Shown: positions 47,562 to 56,911 of the stretch, one piece after another
Numbering within the stretch: the stretch's first letter is position 1
Layout of the letters: each line of letters starts with the position of its first letter
Assembly (NCBI RefSeq): GCF_000717645.1
Contig: NZ_JNZZ01000009.1
Span: 138,438 to 202,437 of the forward strand
Direction: 5' to 3'
Source of the DNA: Streptomyces californicus
Lineage (GTDB): Bacteria; Actinomycetota; Actinomycetes; Streptomycetales; Streptomycetaceae
Length of the DNA stretch: 64,000 nucleotides
The notes under the pieces: generated by a model
Seen by the model: the letters and a program-made list of their open reading frames with translations, nothing else
Database searches by the model: none
What the model was told of the DNA's origin: nothing
Program-made: the position numbers and the translations under genes

Positions 47562-48949
47562 CGACGGACACGGGGGCGCACCCGGCCACGACCGACCCGA
47601 CGGGGGAGACGATGGACCACCCGACGACCACGAACCAGCCGATGGCCACCAACCACCCGACGGCCACGAGCCACCCGACCACCGCGAACCACCCGATCAC
47701 CGCACCGGAGGCCCCCGCCCCCGCCCATGCCACCGCGCCCCCGCCCACCCCGGGCGTGCCCGACGACGAGCGGCTGCGGCGGTGGCGGATGGTGCTCGGA
47801 GCCGACAGCACCGAAGGCACGGGCTGCACCCCCACCGGCCAGGACGCGGCGATGGACGGTGCGCTGACCGCGCTCTACGGCGGGGACAGCGGCGGCAGAA
47901 GGCCCGGTGGCCGGGGTTCCGGCGGACGGGCGGCGGGGCTCGGCGCGTCGGCGCCCGCCGTCGCCCGCTGGCTCGGGGACATCCGGACGTACTTCCCCGC
48001 CTCCGTGGTCCAGGTCATGCAGCGCGACGCGATCGACCGGCTCGGCCTCTCCGCCCTGCTCCTGGAGCCGGAGATGCTGGAGGCGGTCGAACCGGACGTC
48101 CACCTCGTCGGCACCCTGCTCTCGCTCGGCAAGGCGATGCCCGAGACGACCAAGGAGACCGCGCGCGCCGTCGTCCGCAAGGTCGTCGCGGACCTGGAGA
48201 AGCGGCTGGAGAGCCGTACCAGGGCCACCCTGTCCGGGGCCCTCGACCGCTCCGCGCGGACCAGCCGGCCGCGACACCACGACATCGACTGGGACCGCAC
48301 CGTCCGGGCCAACCTCAAGCACTACCTCACCGTCCCCGGCCGGGACGGCGGGGAGCCCACGGGCACGATCGTGCCGGAACGCCTCATCGGCCACGGCCGC
48401 GCCGCCCGGTCCGCGAAGAAGGAGGTCGTCCTCTGCGTCGACCAGTCCGGCTCGATGGCCGCGTCCGTGGTCTACGCCTCGGTCTTCGGCGCGGTGCTCG
48501 CCTCCCTGCGCACCCTCTCCACCCGGCTCGTCGTCTTCGACACGGCGGTCGTCGACCTCACGGACCAGCTCGCCGACCCGGTCGACGTCCTGTTCGGCAC
48601 CCAGCTCGGCGGCGGCACCGACATCAACCGCGCGCTCGCCTACTGCCAGTCCCGGATCACCCGCCCGGCCGACACCGTCGTCGTCCTCATCAGCGATCTC
48701 TACGAGGGAGGCATCCGCGACGAGATGCTGAAGCGGGTCGCCGCGATGAAGGCGGCCGGAGTGGAGTTCGTGACGCTGCTGGCCCTGTCGGACGAGGGCG
48801 CGCCCGCGTACGACCGCGACCACGCGGCGGCGCTCGGCGCACTCGGCGCGCCCGCCTTCGCCTGTACGCCGGACCTCTTCCCGGACGTCATGGCCGCCGC
48901 GATCGAGAAGCGTCCGCTGCCCGTGCCCGACCCGGAGCCCCGGCCCTGA
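47558..48949 (+). CDS. VWA-domain protein (MoxR partner)
   Basis: 463 residues; the ATG overlaps the DUF5682-type stop as ATGA. A Thr/His/Asn/Pro-rich leader with a six-residue repeat (PTTTNQ, PMATNH, PTATSH, PTTANH) covers about 1-60. A helical middle region follows. The VWA domain (about 285-450) has a complete metal-ion adhesion site: DQSGSMAAS (Asp295), GGGTDINRAL (Thr) and ISDLYEGG (Asp). Such proteins bind substrates or effectors for MoxR ATPases. A hairpin at 48956-48978 ends the operon. Confidence 0.92.
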   Translation: MTTDTGAHPATTDPTGETMDHPTTTNQPMATNHPTATSHPTTANHPITAPEAPAPAHATAPPPTPGVPDDERLRRWRMVLGADSTEGTGCTPTGQDAAMDGALTALYGGDSGGRRPGGRGSGGRAAGLGASAPAVARWLGDIRTYFPASVVQVMQRDAIDRLGLSALLLEPEMLEAVEPDVHLVGTLLSLGKAMPETTKETARAVVRKVVADLEKRLESRTRATLSGALDRSARTSRPRHHDIDWDRTVRANLKHYLTVPGRDGGEPTGTIVPERLIGHGRAARSAKKEVVLCVDQSGSMAASVVYASVFGAVLASLRTLSTRLVVFDTAVVDLTDQLADPVDVLFGTQLGGGTDINRALAYCQSRITRPADTVVVLISDLYEGGIRDEMLKRVAAMKAAGVEFVTLLALSDEGAPAYDRDHAAALGALGAPAFACTPDLFPDVMAAAIEKRPLPVPDPEPRP

Positions 48950-48955
48950 GGGGCG

Positions 48956-48978
48956 CCCGGCGGCCGTGTGCCGCCGGG
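48956..48978 (+). terminator. Terminator hairpin after the VWA gene
   Basis: CCCGGCGGC (48956-48964) pairs perfectly with GCCGCCGGG (48970-48978) around a 5-base loop, 7 bases past the stop codon. Confidence 0.65.
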
Positions 48979-49030
48979 CCCGGAGTCGATCTCGGGCCGC
49001 CGGCCGCGGGGCCCGCGTCCGGCACCCTCT

Positions 49031-49072
49031 GTGACCGTTATCACCGCTCAGGCGCTATCCGCGATTTAGGGT
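49031..49072 (+). promoter_or_regulatory. Crp-like site and promoter upstream of sucC
   Basis: GTGA-CCGTTA-TCAC (49031-49044) is a perfect GTGA-N6-TCAC Crp-type site. TAGGGT (49067-49072) is a good -10; a start at about 49079 puts the site centre at -41.5, the class II activator position. The remaining leader to 49223 contains no gene. Confidence 0.5.
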
Positions 49073-49223
49073 CACACGGGGCGCGGGGATAACCTGCCGG
49101 ATGGACATGCCGCGTATTCGGACACCGTGTGCGCCTTCCTGGTGACAGAGCAGTCACGATGCCCTTCGCGGCACGCCCACGCAGAAGAACGAACCGCGAT
49201 ACCACTAAAAGGGACGGACGCGC

Positions 49224-50405
49224 GTGGACCTGTTCGAGTACCAGGCGAGGGACCTCTTCGCCAAGCACGGTGTACCGGTGCTGGCCGGTGAAGTCATCGA
49301 CACGCCTGAGGCAGCCCGCGAGGCGACCGAGAAGCTGGGCGGCAAGTCTGTCGTCAAGGCTCAGGTGAAGGTCGGCGGCCGCGGCAAGGCCGGCGGCGTC
49401 AAGCTGGCCGGCGACGCCGACGAGGCGGTCGCCCGGGCGACCGACATCCTCGGCATGGACATCAAGGGCCACACGGTCCACAAGGTGATGATCGCCGAGC
49501 TGTCGCCCGAGATCGAGGCGGAGTACTACGTCTCGTACCTCCTGGACCGCACCAACCGCACCTTCCTGGCCATGGCCTCGGTGCAGGGCGGCATGGACAT
49601 CGAGGAGGTCGCGGAGAAGACCCCCGAGGCCCTCGCGAAGGTCCCGGTCGACTCCAACTCCGGCGTGGACATCGCCAAGGCCCGCGAGATCGTGGCCCAG
49701 GCGAAGTTCCCGGCCGACGTGGCCGAGGGCGTCGCCGAGGCCCTGGTGACCCTGTGGGAGACCTTCGTCGCCGAGGACGCGCTCCTCGTCGAGGTCAACC
49801 CGCTGGTGAAGACCAAGGACGGCCGCATCCTGGCCCTGGACGGCAAGGTCTCGCTCGACGAGAACGCCGACTTCCGCCAGCCGGACCACGAGGCCCTCGA
49901 GGACAAGGACGCAGCCAACCCGCTCGAGGCTGCCGCCAAGGCCAAGAACCTCAACTACGTCAAGCTGGACGGCGAGGTCGGCATCATCGGCAACGGCGCC
50001 GGCCTGGTCATGTCGACCCTGGACGTCGTCGCGTACGCCGGTGAGAACCACGGCAACGTGAAGCCCGCCAACTTCCTCGACATCGGTGGCGGCGCCTCCG
50101 CCGAGGTCATGGCGAACGGCCTGGAGATCATCCTCGGCGACCCGGACGTCAAGTCCGTCTTCGTCAACGTCTTCGGCGGCATCACCGCCTGTGACGAGGT
50201 CGCCAACGGCATCGTGCAGGCGCTCGCGCTCCTGGAGTCCAAGGGCGAGAAGGTCGAGAAGCCGCTGGTCGTGCGTCTCGACGGCAACAACGCGGAGCTG
50301 GGTCGCAAGATCCTCTCCGACGCCAACCACCCGCTCGTTCAGCGCGTGGACACCATGGACGGCGCGGCCGACAAGGCCGCCGAGCTCGCCGCGGCTGCGA
50401 AGTAA
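49224..50405 (+). CDS. sucC: Succinyl-CoA synthetase beta subunit
   Basis: 393 residues from a GTG at 49224, with AGGGACG upstream. The N-terminal ATP-grasp domain begins [19 protein letters not shown] and has [16 protein letters not shown] and the metal-binding VEVNPLV. The C-terminal ligase domain has [21 protein letters not shown] and [14 protein letters not shown]. With SucD it converts succinyl-CoA, ADP (or GDP) and phosphate to succinate, CoA and ATP (or GTP) in the TCA cycle. Length is standard. sucD follows after 21 bases. Confidence 0.97.
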   Translation: MDLFEYQARDLFAKHGVPVLAGEVIDTPEAAREATEKLGGKSVVKAQVKVGGRGKAGGVKLAGDADEAVARATDILGMDIKGHTVHKVMIAELSPEIEAEYYVSYLLDRTNRTFLAMASVQGGMDIEEVAEKTPEALAKVPVDSNSGVDIAKAREIVAQAKFPADVAEGVAEALVTLWETFVAEDALLVEVNPLVKTKDGRILALDGKVSLDENADFRQPDHEALEDKDAANPLEAAAKAKNLNYVKLDGEVGIIGNGAGLVMSTLDVVAYAGENHGNVKPANFLDIGGGASAEVMANGLEIILGDPDVKSVFVNVFGGITACDEVANGIVQALALLESKGEKVEKPLVVRLDGNNAELGRKILSDANHPLVQRVDTMDGAADKAAELAAAAK

Positions 50406-50426
50406 GGGACGAGGGACTCCAACACC

Positions 50427-51311
50427 ATGGCTATCTTCCTCACCAAGGACAGCAAGGTCATCGTCCAGGGGATGACCGGCGCCACGGGCATGAAGCACAC
50501 CAAGCTCATGCTGGGTGACGGCACCAACATCGTCGGTGGCGTCAACCCGCGCAAGGCCGGTACGTCCGTCGACTTCGACGGCACCGAGGTACCGGTCTTC
50601 GGCTCCGTCAAGGAGGCGATGGAGAAGACCGGCGCGAACGTGTCCGTCCTCTTCGTGCCGCCGGCCTTCTCGAAGGCCGCCGTCGTCGAGGCGATCGACG
50701 CCGAGATCCCGCTCGCGGTCGTCATCACCGAGGGCATCGCCGTTCACGACTCCGCCGCTTTCTGGGCGTACGCGAACGAGAAGGGCAACAAGACCCGGAT
50801 CATCGGCCCGAACTGCCCCGGCCTCATCACCCCGGGCCAGTCGAACGCCGGCATCATCCCGGGTGACATCACCAAGCCCGGCCGCATCGGTCTCGTGTCC
50901 AAGTCCGGCACGCTGACCTACCAGATGATGTACGAGCTGCGTGACATCGGCTTCTCCTCCGCCGTCGGCATCGGTGGCGACCCGGTCATCGGCACCACGC
51001 ACATCGACGCCCTCGCGGCGTTCGAGGCGGACCCGGAGACGGACCTCATCGTGATGATCGGCGAGATCGGCGGCGACGCCGAGGAGCGTGCCGCCGACTT
51101 CATCAAGGCGAACGTCACCAAGCCGGTCGTCGGCTACGTCGCGGGCTTCACCGCCCCGGAGGGCAAGACCATGGGCCACGCCGGCGCCATCGTCTCCGGC
51201 TCCTCGGGCACCGCCCAGGCGAAGAAGGAGGCCCTTGAGGCCGCCGGCGTCAAGGTCGGCAAGACGCCGACCGAGACCGCCAAGCTGGCGCGCGAGATCC
51301 TCGGCGCCTGA
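50427..51311 (+). CDS. sucD: Succinyl-CoA synthetase alpha subunit
   Basis: 294 residues. The N-terminal CoA-binding domain has [13 protein letters not shown]. The phosphorylated active-site residue is His251 in [22 protein letters not shown] and SKSGTLTYQ are also typical of the family. It forms a complex with SucC. GAGGGA upstream of the ATG gives it its own ribosome site within the sucCD operon. A 21-bp terminator stem follows 28 bases after the stop. Confidence 0.97.
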   Translation: MAIFLTKDSKVIVQGMTGATGMKHTKLMLGDGTNIVGGVNPRKAGTSVDFDGTEVPVFGSVKEAMEKTGANVSVLFVPPAFSKAAVVEAIDAEIPLAVVITEGIAVHDSAAFWAYANEKGNKTRIIGPNCPGLITPGQSNAGIIPGDITKPGRIGLVSKSGTLTYQMMYELRDIGFSSAVGIGGDPVIGTTHIDALAAFEADPETDLIVMIGEIGGDAEERAADFIKANVTKPVVGYVAGFTAPEGKTMGHAGAIVSGSSGTAQAKKEALEAAGVKVGKTPTETAKLAREILGA

Positions 51312-51339
51312 GCCCCGGCCCGGTCCCCGGGCACGCTCG

Positions 51340-51390
51340 AACGGCGCGGGCCCGCACCCCTTTTCCTCGGGGGTGCGGGCCCGCGCCGTT
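51340..51390 (+). terminator. Strong terminator after sucCD
   Basis: A perfect 21-bp stem (51340-51360 with 51370-51390) has a 9-base loop beginning TTTT. It is among the longest perfect stems in the window. Confidence 0.9.
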
Positions 51391-51455
51391 GGCGTACGCC
51401 GTCGGGTCCGCCCGGTTCGGCTAGAGCCCCGTACCTGCTCGGCGGGGCTCCCGGA

Positions 51456-51540
51456 ACCAGTCCGGCACGACACGGGACCCGGCACCAGTCCGGCACGACG
51501 CGTGCCCCGGTACCAGTCCGGCTCGGCGCGGGTCCCGGTG
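51456..51540. repeat. 28-bp tandem repeat between sucD and the XRE/sigma-like gene
   Basis: ACCAGTCCGG recurs at 51456, 51484 and 51512, exactly 28 bases apart, with most of the intervening bases (cacgac, gcgggtcccggt-type) also similar. It is non-coding and lies just past the 3' end of the minus-strand gene. Confidence 0.75.
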
Positions 51541-51552
51541 CCGGCCCTCGGC

Positions 51553-52980
51553 TCAGCGGGTTTCCGGAACCAGCCTCTCCGGGCCGTGCGCCACCTGCTC
51601 GCGCAGCGACCGCTGGAGCTTCAGGTCCTGGGCGGTGAGCTGCTGCGGTCCTCCGCGCGGCGGTACGCCCCCGACCCGTTCGGCGGGGGAGATCGGCTGC
51701 TCGTAGTGGGTGGGCGCGGTGTGCAGGGTGAGCCCGGTGACGACCATGAGCAGCGCGACGCCCGCGATGGCGGCCCTGGTCCACAGCCGGGCCCGGTTCT
51801 CGCCGCCGGTGCGCACGGCCTCGGCGGGGCGCGGTACGGGGACGTTCTCGGCGCGGGCGAGGCCGCCGAGCCGCTCGTGCAGCAGGGCCGACTGCGCGGC
51901 GGGCGATGCGGCCTCCGCCACCTCCGGGAACCGCTCCGCGAGGGCGGCGCGGGCGGTCATCAGCCGGCCCGCGGCCGCCGGAGTGCTGGCCTCCGTCTCG
52001 GCGGCGGTCTCCGGAAGGTCCAGGCCGACCCCGTCGTACAGGAGCAGGGTGCGCCGGTAGGCCGGGGGCAGGTCGAGCAGCGCGTCGAACAGCGCCCGCC
52101 TGCCCGGTTCCGTGGGCGGGGCGTCGGGGTGCCGGTGCGTGCGGCGCATCCGGTGCCAGGGCGACATCGCGAACTCGTACGCGGCGGCCCGCACCCAGCC
52201 GGCCGGATCGCGGTCGACGGCCACCTCGGGCCAGCGGTGCCAGGCCAGTTGGAAGGCGCGCTCCACGGATTCGAGGGCCAGGGCGCGGCGGCCGGTCAGC
52301 AGGCACGTCTGCCGGACGAGGCCGGGGGCGGTCCGGGCGTACAGCTCGTCGAACGCGTCGGCGGGAGAGAAGTCCGGCTCCTCGGGCGGCGGCGCGGGAA
52401 GGCCCCGTTCCGGCTCCGCCCCGGTCTTCACGGACTCGGGCCGCGTCACGGGGTGCGGCGCCGGTTTCACCGCGGCTTTCGTCGACGCCTTCCCGGCCGC
52501 CCGTCCCGCCGGTTTCGCGGCCGGACGCGCATCCGCCGAATCCGCGCCGGGCTCCACCTCCGGCTCGGTGGCCACCGCCACCACGGCCGCAGGCTTCACG
52601 GCCGCCGGTTTCACCGTCGTTGGTTTCACCGCCGGCTCGACCGCCGGCTCCGTGGCCGTCGGCTCCGTCACGGACTCGACGCCCGCTCCCGCCGTCGGCT
52701 CCGTCACGGACTCGACGCCCGGCCCCGGCCCCGCTCCCGGGCTCGCCTCCGGTTCCGCTTCCGGTTTCGTCTCTGCGGCGAGCACCTTCGCGTACAGCGC
52801 GCGCTTGCGTCCGCGCGGGCTCGTGCGCCCCGTCTCCCAGGAGCGCACGGTGGCGCGTGTGACCCCCACGGCCGCCGCCACCTGATCCTCGCTCAGGGAT
52901 TTCGCCTCGCGCAGTCTGCGGCGCTCCTTGGGCGAGGGCAGCGGTTCCGCGGCGGCCTCGTCGGTCGTACTCCGGGTCAT
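51553..52980 (-). CDS. Membrane-tethered XRE / sigma-factor-like fusion protein
   Basis: 475 residues from the ATG at 52980. An N-terminal XRE-type helix-turn-helix (about 20-62) reads [21 protein letters not shown] Pro/Val/Lys/Thr-rich linker with VESVTEPTA and [10 protein letters not shown] repeats runs to about 205. The next ~150 residues follow the ECF sigma pattern: a region 2-like helix pair ([28 protein letters not shown]) and a region 4-like part ([20 protein letters not shown]). One membrane helix lies at about 400-420, followed by a short outside tail. I infer a membrane-held transcription regulator. The sigma-like part may bind protein rather than promoter DNA, because the linker between its regions is short. 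Confidence 0.75.
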   Translation of the reverse strand: MTRSTTDEAAAEPLPSPKERRRLREAKSLSEDQVAAAVGVTRATVRSWETGRTSPRGRKRALYAKVLAAETKPEAEPEASPGAGPGPGVESVTEPTAGAGVESVTEPTATEPAVEPAVKPTTVKPAAVKPAAVVAVATEPEVEPGADSADARPAAKPAGRAAGKASTKAAVKPAPHPVTRPESVKTGAEPERGLPAPPPEEPDFSPADAFDELYARTAPGLVRQTCLLTGRRALALESVERAFQLAWHRWPEVAVDRDPAGWVRAAAYEFAMSPWHRMRRTHRHPDAPPTEPGRRALFDALLDLPPAYRRTLLLYDGVGLDLPETAAETEASTPAAAGRLMTARAALAERFPEVAEAASPAAQSALLHERLGGLARAENVPVPRPAEAVRTGGENRARLWTRAAIAGVALLMVVTGLTLHTAPTHYEQPISPAERVGGVPPRGGPQQLTAQDLKLQRSLREQVAHGPERLVPETR

Positions 52981-53007
52981 GGACGACCCCCGGCCCCATC
53001 GCACACG

Positions 53008-53034
53008 GAGAAAAAGTACATAAACATATATTGA
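53008..53034 (-). promoter_or_regulatory. AT-rich promoter patch
   Basis: About 27 bases of almost pure A and T (AAAAAGTACATAAACATATA in part) stand out against the GC-rich background. They lie 28 bases upstream of the XRE/sigma-like ATG and likely hold its promoter, with TATGTT or TATGTA on the minus strand as a -10. Confidence 0.4.
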
Positions 53035-53096
53035 GCGACACAGCGGCTGTTCGCGCGTTACGCGCAGAAAGCGCGTGTCGTTGGCAGCATGGCCGC

Positions 53097-55016
53097 GTGA
53101 CCCAAGTGACGCAGCGCGCCCCCCAGGTGACGGCTGATCGGAATCGCGCGCCGGCCCTCGTCTCCGCCTTGCTGCGGGGCGTCGTCGCCGCCGGGCTCGG
53201 GCTCGGCGCGCTGGCGGTGCTGGTCGTCGTGGTCTGGATCAGCTCCCCGTATCCCGACAGCGGGCCGGACGGTGCGCTGCGCGCCGCCGCCGGGATCTGG
53301 CTGCTCGCGCACGGCGCGGGGCTCGTGCGGCCCGACACCCTGAGCGGTGTCCCGGCCCCCGTGGGCGTGGTGCCGCTGCTGCTCGCGGTGGGCCCGCTCT
53401 GGCTGACGCACCGGGCAGCGCGCGACGCGGCGGACCCGGAGGAGGGGGGCCCGGCGCCCTCGCGGACGGGCGCGTTCTGCGCGGTGACCGCCGGCTACCT
53501 GCTGGTCGTGGCGGGCGCGGCGGCCTACGCGCGCGGCGGTGCGCTGCGCGCGGACCCGGACACGCTGGCGTTCCCGGTGGCGGTGGTGGTGGCCGGCGCG
53601 GCGGCGGCCGGGGTGTGGACGGCGGCCGGACGGCCGCTCGGGCCCCTGCCGTCCTGGTCGCCCCTCGCCCTTCAGGAGGCCGTCGCCCGGACGCTGTTCC
53701 GGGACCGGGCCGATGCGGCGTGCCGGTCGGCGGCGGTGGGCGTCGCGGTGCTGCTCGGAGGCGGTGCGCTGCTGGTGGCCGTGGCCCTCGGCCGGAACGC
53801 GGCGGTGGCGCAGGACGCGTTCCTCGGGCTCGCGGGGGACTGGGCGGGGCGCATCGCCGTCCTGCTGCTGGCCGTCGCGCTCGTGCCGAACGCCGCGCTG
53901 TGGGGAGCGTCCTACGGGCTCGGGCCCGGGTTCGCGCTCGGTGCGGGAGCCACCGCCACCCCGCTGGGCCTCGACGGGGCCCCGGCGTTGCCGCGCTTCC
54001 CCCTGCTGGCGGCCGTGCCGGAGCCGGGGCCGGGGAACTGGTCGAACTGGGCGGCCGCGGCGGTCCCTGTGGCGGCCGCGATGGCCGTCGCCTGGTTCAC
54101 CGTACGCAGGGCCGCCCCGGCCGACGTGCCCCGCGCGCAGGCGTGGAGCTGGCGCGAGACGGCCCGGGTGACTCTGCTCGCCGCGCTGGGGTGCGGCCTG
54201 GCGACGGCGGTGCTCGCGGCGTGGGCCGGGGGGCCGCTCGGCACGGGGGAGCTGAGCGCGTTCGGCCCGGTGTGGTGGCTGACCGGACCGGCCGCCTTCG
54301 CGTGGACGGCCGTCATCGGCGTACCGGCGGCTCTGCTGCTGCGCCTGTGGCGGCTGCGTACGCCGGGCTGGGCCTGGCGCGGGGACGTCGCCGATGCGCA
54401 GGAACCCCCGGCGGCCGACGCGGACGCCGGGGACGGACGGGCCACGTACGAGGAGGCGTTCGAGGACGAGTTCGAGGGGGCGTACGAGGAGGACGCGGGC
54501 GGAGCCGCCGGGCGTCCGCGCCGCTGGTGGGCGCCGTGGCGCGGACGGGTCGCGGCGGACGGTGACGGCGGGCCGGGCGGTCCTGCGGACCCGGCCCCCG
54601 CCAAGGCGTCCGCCAAGTCCCCGGCCAAGGCCCCCGGGGCGGCCTTCGGCGCGCAGTCCGGAACGGTGGCGGGCTCGGACGGCCCGGGGTTCGAGCCGTA
54701 CGACTTCCTGCCGACCGACCCGTGGCACGAGAAGGGCGCGAGGGAGGCCCGGTGGGCCTCCCTGCAACGGAGTTCCGGCGGCCTGATGGCCGACTTTCCC
54801 GCCGGACCCGCCGGACCCGCTGGCCCCTCCGAACCGGCCGGCCCTTCCGAACCCGCCGGCCTCGCCGGACTCGCCGAACCTGCCGGGACTGCCGGACCCG
54901 CCGCTTCCGGTGCGGGCCGTGGTGCCGACGGCGCAGCCGCGAAAGACGCGAAAGCCGTGAAGGACACGACGGACGGGCAGGGCGCGGACGGCGACGGCCC
55001 GGCGGCTACTCCTTGA
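53097..55016 (+). CDS. perM: PerM-like (DUF6350) cell-division-associated membrane protein
   Basis: 639 residues from a GTG at 53097; the ribosome site is weak and a second GTG at 53106 is possible. About eight to ten membrane segments fill residues 20-440. The C-terminal ~200 residues are acidic, then Pro/Ala/Gly-rich and cytosolic, with a [15 protein letters not shown] helix and degenerate [10 protein letters not shown] repeats. The position between sucCD and purNH is the same as that of Mycobacterium tuberculosis perM (Rv0955), a membrane protein needed for division under stress. Assignment rests on membrane topology plus this conserved order; sequence identity was not computed. Confidence 0.8.
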   Translation: MTQVTQRAPQVTADRNRAPALVSALLRGVVAAGLGLGALAVLVVVVWISSPYPDSGPDGALRAAAGIWLLAHGAGLVRPDTLSGVPAPVGVVPLLLAVGPLWLTHRAARDAADPEEGGPAPSRTGAFCAVTAGYLLVVAGAAAYARGGALRADPDTLAFPVAVVVAGAAAAGVWTAAGRPLGPLPSWSPLALQEAVARTLFRDRADAACRSAAVGVAVLLGGGALLVAVALGRNAAVAQDAFLGLAGDWAGRIAVLLLAVALVPNAALWGASYGLGPGFALGAGATATPLGLDGAPALPRFPLLAAVPEPGPGNWSNWAAAAVPVAAAMAVAWFTVRRAAPADVPRAQAWSWRETARVTLLAALGCGLATAVLAAWAGGPLGTGELSAFGPVWWLTGPAAFAWTAVIGVPAALLLRLWRLRTPGWAWRGDVADAQEPPAADADAGDGRATYEEAFEDEFEGAYEEDAGGAAGRPRRWWAPWRGRVAADGDGGPGGPADPAPAKASAKSPAKAPGAAFGAQSGTVAGSDGPGFEPYDFLPTDPWHEKGAREARWASLQRSSGGLMADFPAGPAGPAGPSEPAGPSEPAGLAGLAEPAGTAGPAASGAGRGADGAAAKDAKAVKDTTDGQGADGDGPAATP

Positions 55017-55956
55017 CGCCGAAGAACGGTTCCAGCGGCTTCGGCAGCTGGTCGTTGCAGGCCAGCGCGCCGGACTTGGTCAGGGCGTCGTTCACGCAGG
55101 TGTAGTAGTCGCGGTAGACGAGCTGCACGGTGAACGTCGTCGCCACGATGAGGAGCGCCAGCAGAGCGGTGACCAGGCCGCTGACGGCCGCCGTGGTCTG
55201 CTGGCGACCGGCGACGCTCCGCCCCGGCGCTCCCGCCCCGCCCTCACCGGCCGAAGCGGAAGCCGCAGCCGAAGCGGAGGCCGGGGCTGAGGCGGACGCG
55301 GAACCGGATCCGGACGCGGCCCCCGGCGTGCCCGTGCCGTCGCCCCCGGAGGCGTCCTTCGCCGGGGCGCGGAGCGCGCTGATCGCCCAGTACGTCGCGA
55401 GCGAGCCGAGCAGCAGGGCGATCTCCGGGAAGTCGAAGAGCGCGAAGAAGAAGGCCCACATACCGCCGAGCACCGCGTAGCGGGCGCGCCGCTGCGCGGG
55501 GTCCCGGGGGTCCCAGCGCAGGCCGCCGGGCCCGCCGCGGTCGTTGCCGTTCTTGCCGCCCGGCCCGCCGGACCCGTTGCCGCCGGGCCGGCCGCCGAAA
55601 CCGCCGCCGCCCCGGCCGGGCTGCCGGTCGCTCCACTGGCTGCCCCACGCCGGGCGGTCGGCCGAGGAGCCGGAGCCGTTCCCGTTCTCGTCGGAGCCCT
55701 CGGTTCCGTGCCGGCCGCCCTGACCGCCCGACGCGTGGGGGCGGCGCGGCCGCCACGGCTGGTCGGGCCGGTCCGCGGGCGGCGGCGCGAACGGGTTGTC
55801 GTCCTGCGAGCCTCCACCGGTGGGCGAGCCGGAGGACCCGGACGAGCCGGAGGACCCGGACGGCTCCTGCGAGGAGGACGAGCGCTCCCGCGTCAGCGGG
55901 GCGGGCCGCTCGGGCCGGGGAAGGCGGAAGTCGGTGCGACGGCGTCGGTCCGGCAT
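55006..55956 (-). CDS. Membrane protein with disordered Gly/Pro/Arg-rich N-terminus
   Basis: 316 residues from the ATG at 55956. Residues 1-150 are low complexity ([21 protein letters not shown]). Two membrane segments follow around 165-190, read from [22 protein letters not shown] Ser/Ala-rich spacer precedes a third segment (about 265-290, [15 protein letters not shown]). The last ~30 residues hold two Cys ([18 protein letters not shown]) that could form a disulfide outside the membrane. The 3' end overlaps the perM end by 11 bases on the opposite strand. No family is recognised. Confidence 0.75.
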   Translation of the reverse strand: MPDRRRRTDFRLPRPERPAPLTRERSSSSQEPSGSSGSSGSSGSPTGGGSQDDNPFAPPPADRPDQPWRPRRPHASGGQGGRHGTEGSDENGNGSGSSADRPAWGSQWSDRQPGRGGGGFGGRPGGNGSGGPGGKNGNDRGGPGGLRWDPRDPAQRRARYAVLGGMWAFFFALFDFPEIALLLGSLATYWAISALRAPAKDASGGDGTGTPGAASGSGSASASAPASASAAASASAGEGGAGAPGRSVAGRQQTTAAVSGLVTALLALLIVATTFTVQLVYRDYYTCVNDALTKSGALACNDQLPKPLEPFFGVKE

Positions 55957-56113
55957 GTGGTGAACGTCTTCCCCATCTCGTCATGTGCGCCCGTGGGACG
56001 GGTCCGTCCGCGTGCGGGACGGTTCGTCCGCCCGGTGGACGGTTCGCTGTCCCCTGACGCTACCTCCCGGTCACGCCCCCGTCCCGTGGGGGCCGTCGGG
56101 TGTGCCGGTATCG

Positions 56114-56181
56114 TTGCTGACGGTCGGCCCGTTCGTAGGGTTCCCCGTATCGGGCGAAGCGATTCTCTCGTACGACCCTAC
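56114..56181 (+). promoter_or_regulatory. purNH promoter and inverted repeat
   Basis: TTGCTG (56114-56119), a 16-base spacer and TAGGGT (56136-56141). GTAGGGT (56135-56141) and ACCCTAC (56175-56181) are perfect inverted arms spanning the -10 and early leader. The leader to the purN GTG is about 100 bases and could fold. Confidence 0.5.
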
Positions 56182-56248
56182 AAAGAGCGTCTCCGCACCG
56201 TCGCCACCTGCGTCATCGCGCGGTCATCACCTGAGAAAGGGCCCCGAC

Positions 56249-56911
56249 GTGGCCTCCCCGCCCTCCCCGTCCCCCGTCGCTCCTCCCGCCCGGCTGGTCG
56301 TGCTGGTCTCCGGCTCCGGTACGAATCTCCAGGCGCTCCTCGACGCCATCGGCGACGATCCGGCGTACGGGGCGGAGATCGTCGCGGTCGGCGCGGACCG
56401 CGACGGGACCGGCGGCGTGGAGCGCGCCGAGCGGGCCGGGATCCCCACGTTCGTGTGCAAGGTCAAGGACCACGCGACGCGCGGGGCGTGGGACGAGGCG
56501 CTCGCCGCGCTGGTCGCCGAGCACCGTCCGGATCTCGTGGTGTCGGCGGGCTTCATGAAGATCGTGGGCCCGGCGTTCCTCGCCGCCTTCGGCGGGCGGA
56601 CCGTCAACACCCACCCCGCCCTGCTGCCCAGCTTCCCCGGCGCCCACGGGGTGCGCGACGCGCTCGCGTACGGCGTCAAGGTCACGGGCTGCACCGTCCA
56701 CTTCGTCGACGACGGCGTCGACACCGGTCCGATCATCGCGCAGGGCGTGGTCGAGGTGACCGAGGAGGACACCCCGGAGGGCGAAGCGGCCCTCCATGAA
56801 CGCATCAAGGAAGTCGAGCGCTCGCTGCTCGTCGAGGCCGTGGGGCGGATCGCCCGTGACGGCCATCGCATTGAGGGACGAAAGGTTCATCTCGGTCATG
56901 TCGGTGAATAA
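56249..56911 (+). CDS. purN: Phosphoribosylglycinamide formyltransferase
   Basis: 220 residues from a GTG at 56249 (GAGAAAGG upstream); the longer in-frame start at 55985 lies before the promoter. It shows [12 protein letters not shown] at the nucleotide-binding end and [15 protein letters not shown], in which Asn120 and His122 are catalytic. Asp158 in [10 protein letters not shown] completes the site. It transfers a formyl group from 10-formyl-THF to GAR, step three of purine synthesis. The stop overlaps the purH start by 14 bases. Confidence 0.96.
   Translation: MASPPSPSPVAPPARLVVLVSGSGTNLQALLDAIGDDPAYGAEIVAVGADRDGTGGVERAERAGIPTFVCKVKDHATRGAWDEALAALVAEHRPDLVVSAGFMKIVGPAFLAAFGGRTVNTHPALLPSFPGAHGVRDALAYGVKVTGCTVHFVDDGVDTGPIIAQGVVEVTEEDTPEGEAALHERIKEVERSLLVEAVGRIARDGHRIEGRKVHLGHVGE

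Noticed and set aside
51456..51540. CRISPR array
   Set aside because: Repeats are contiguous with no unique spacers, only three copies, and no cas genes lie nearby.
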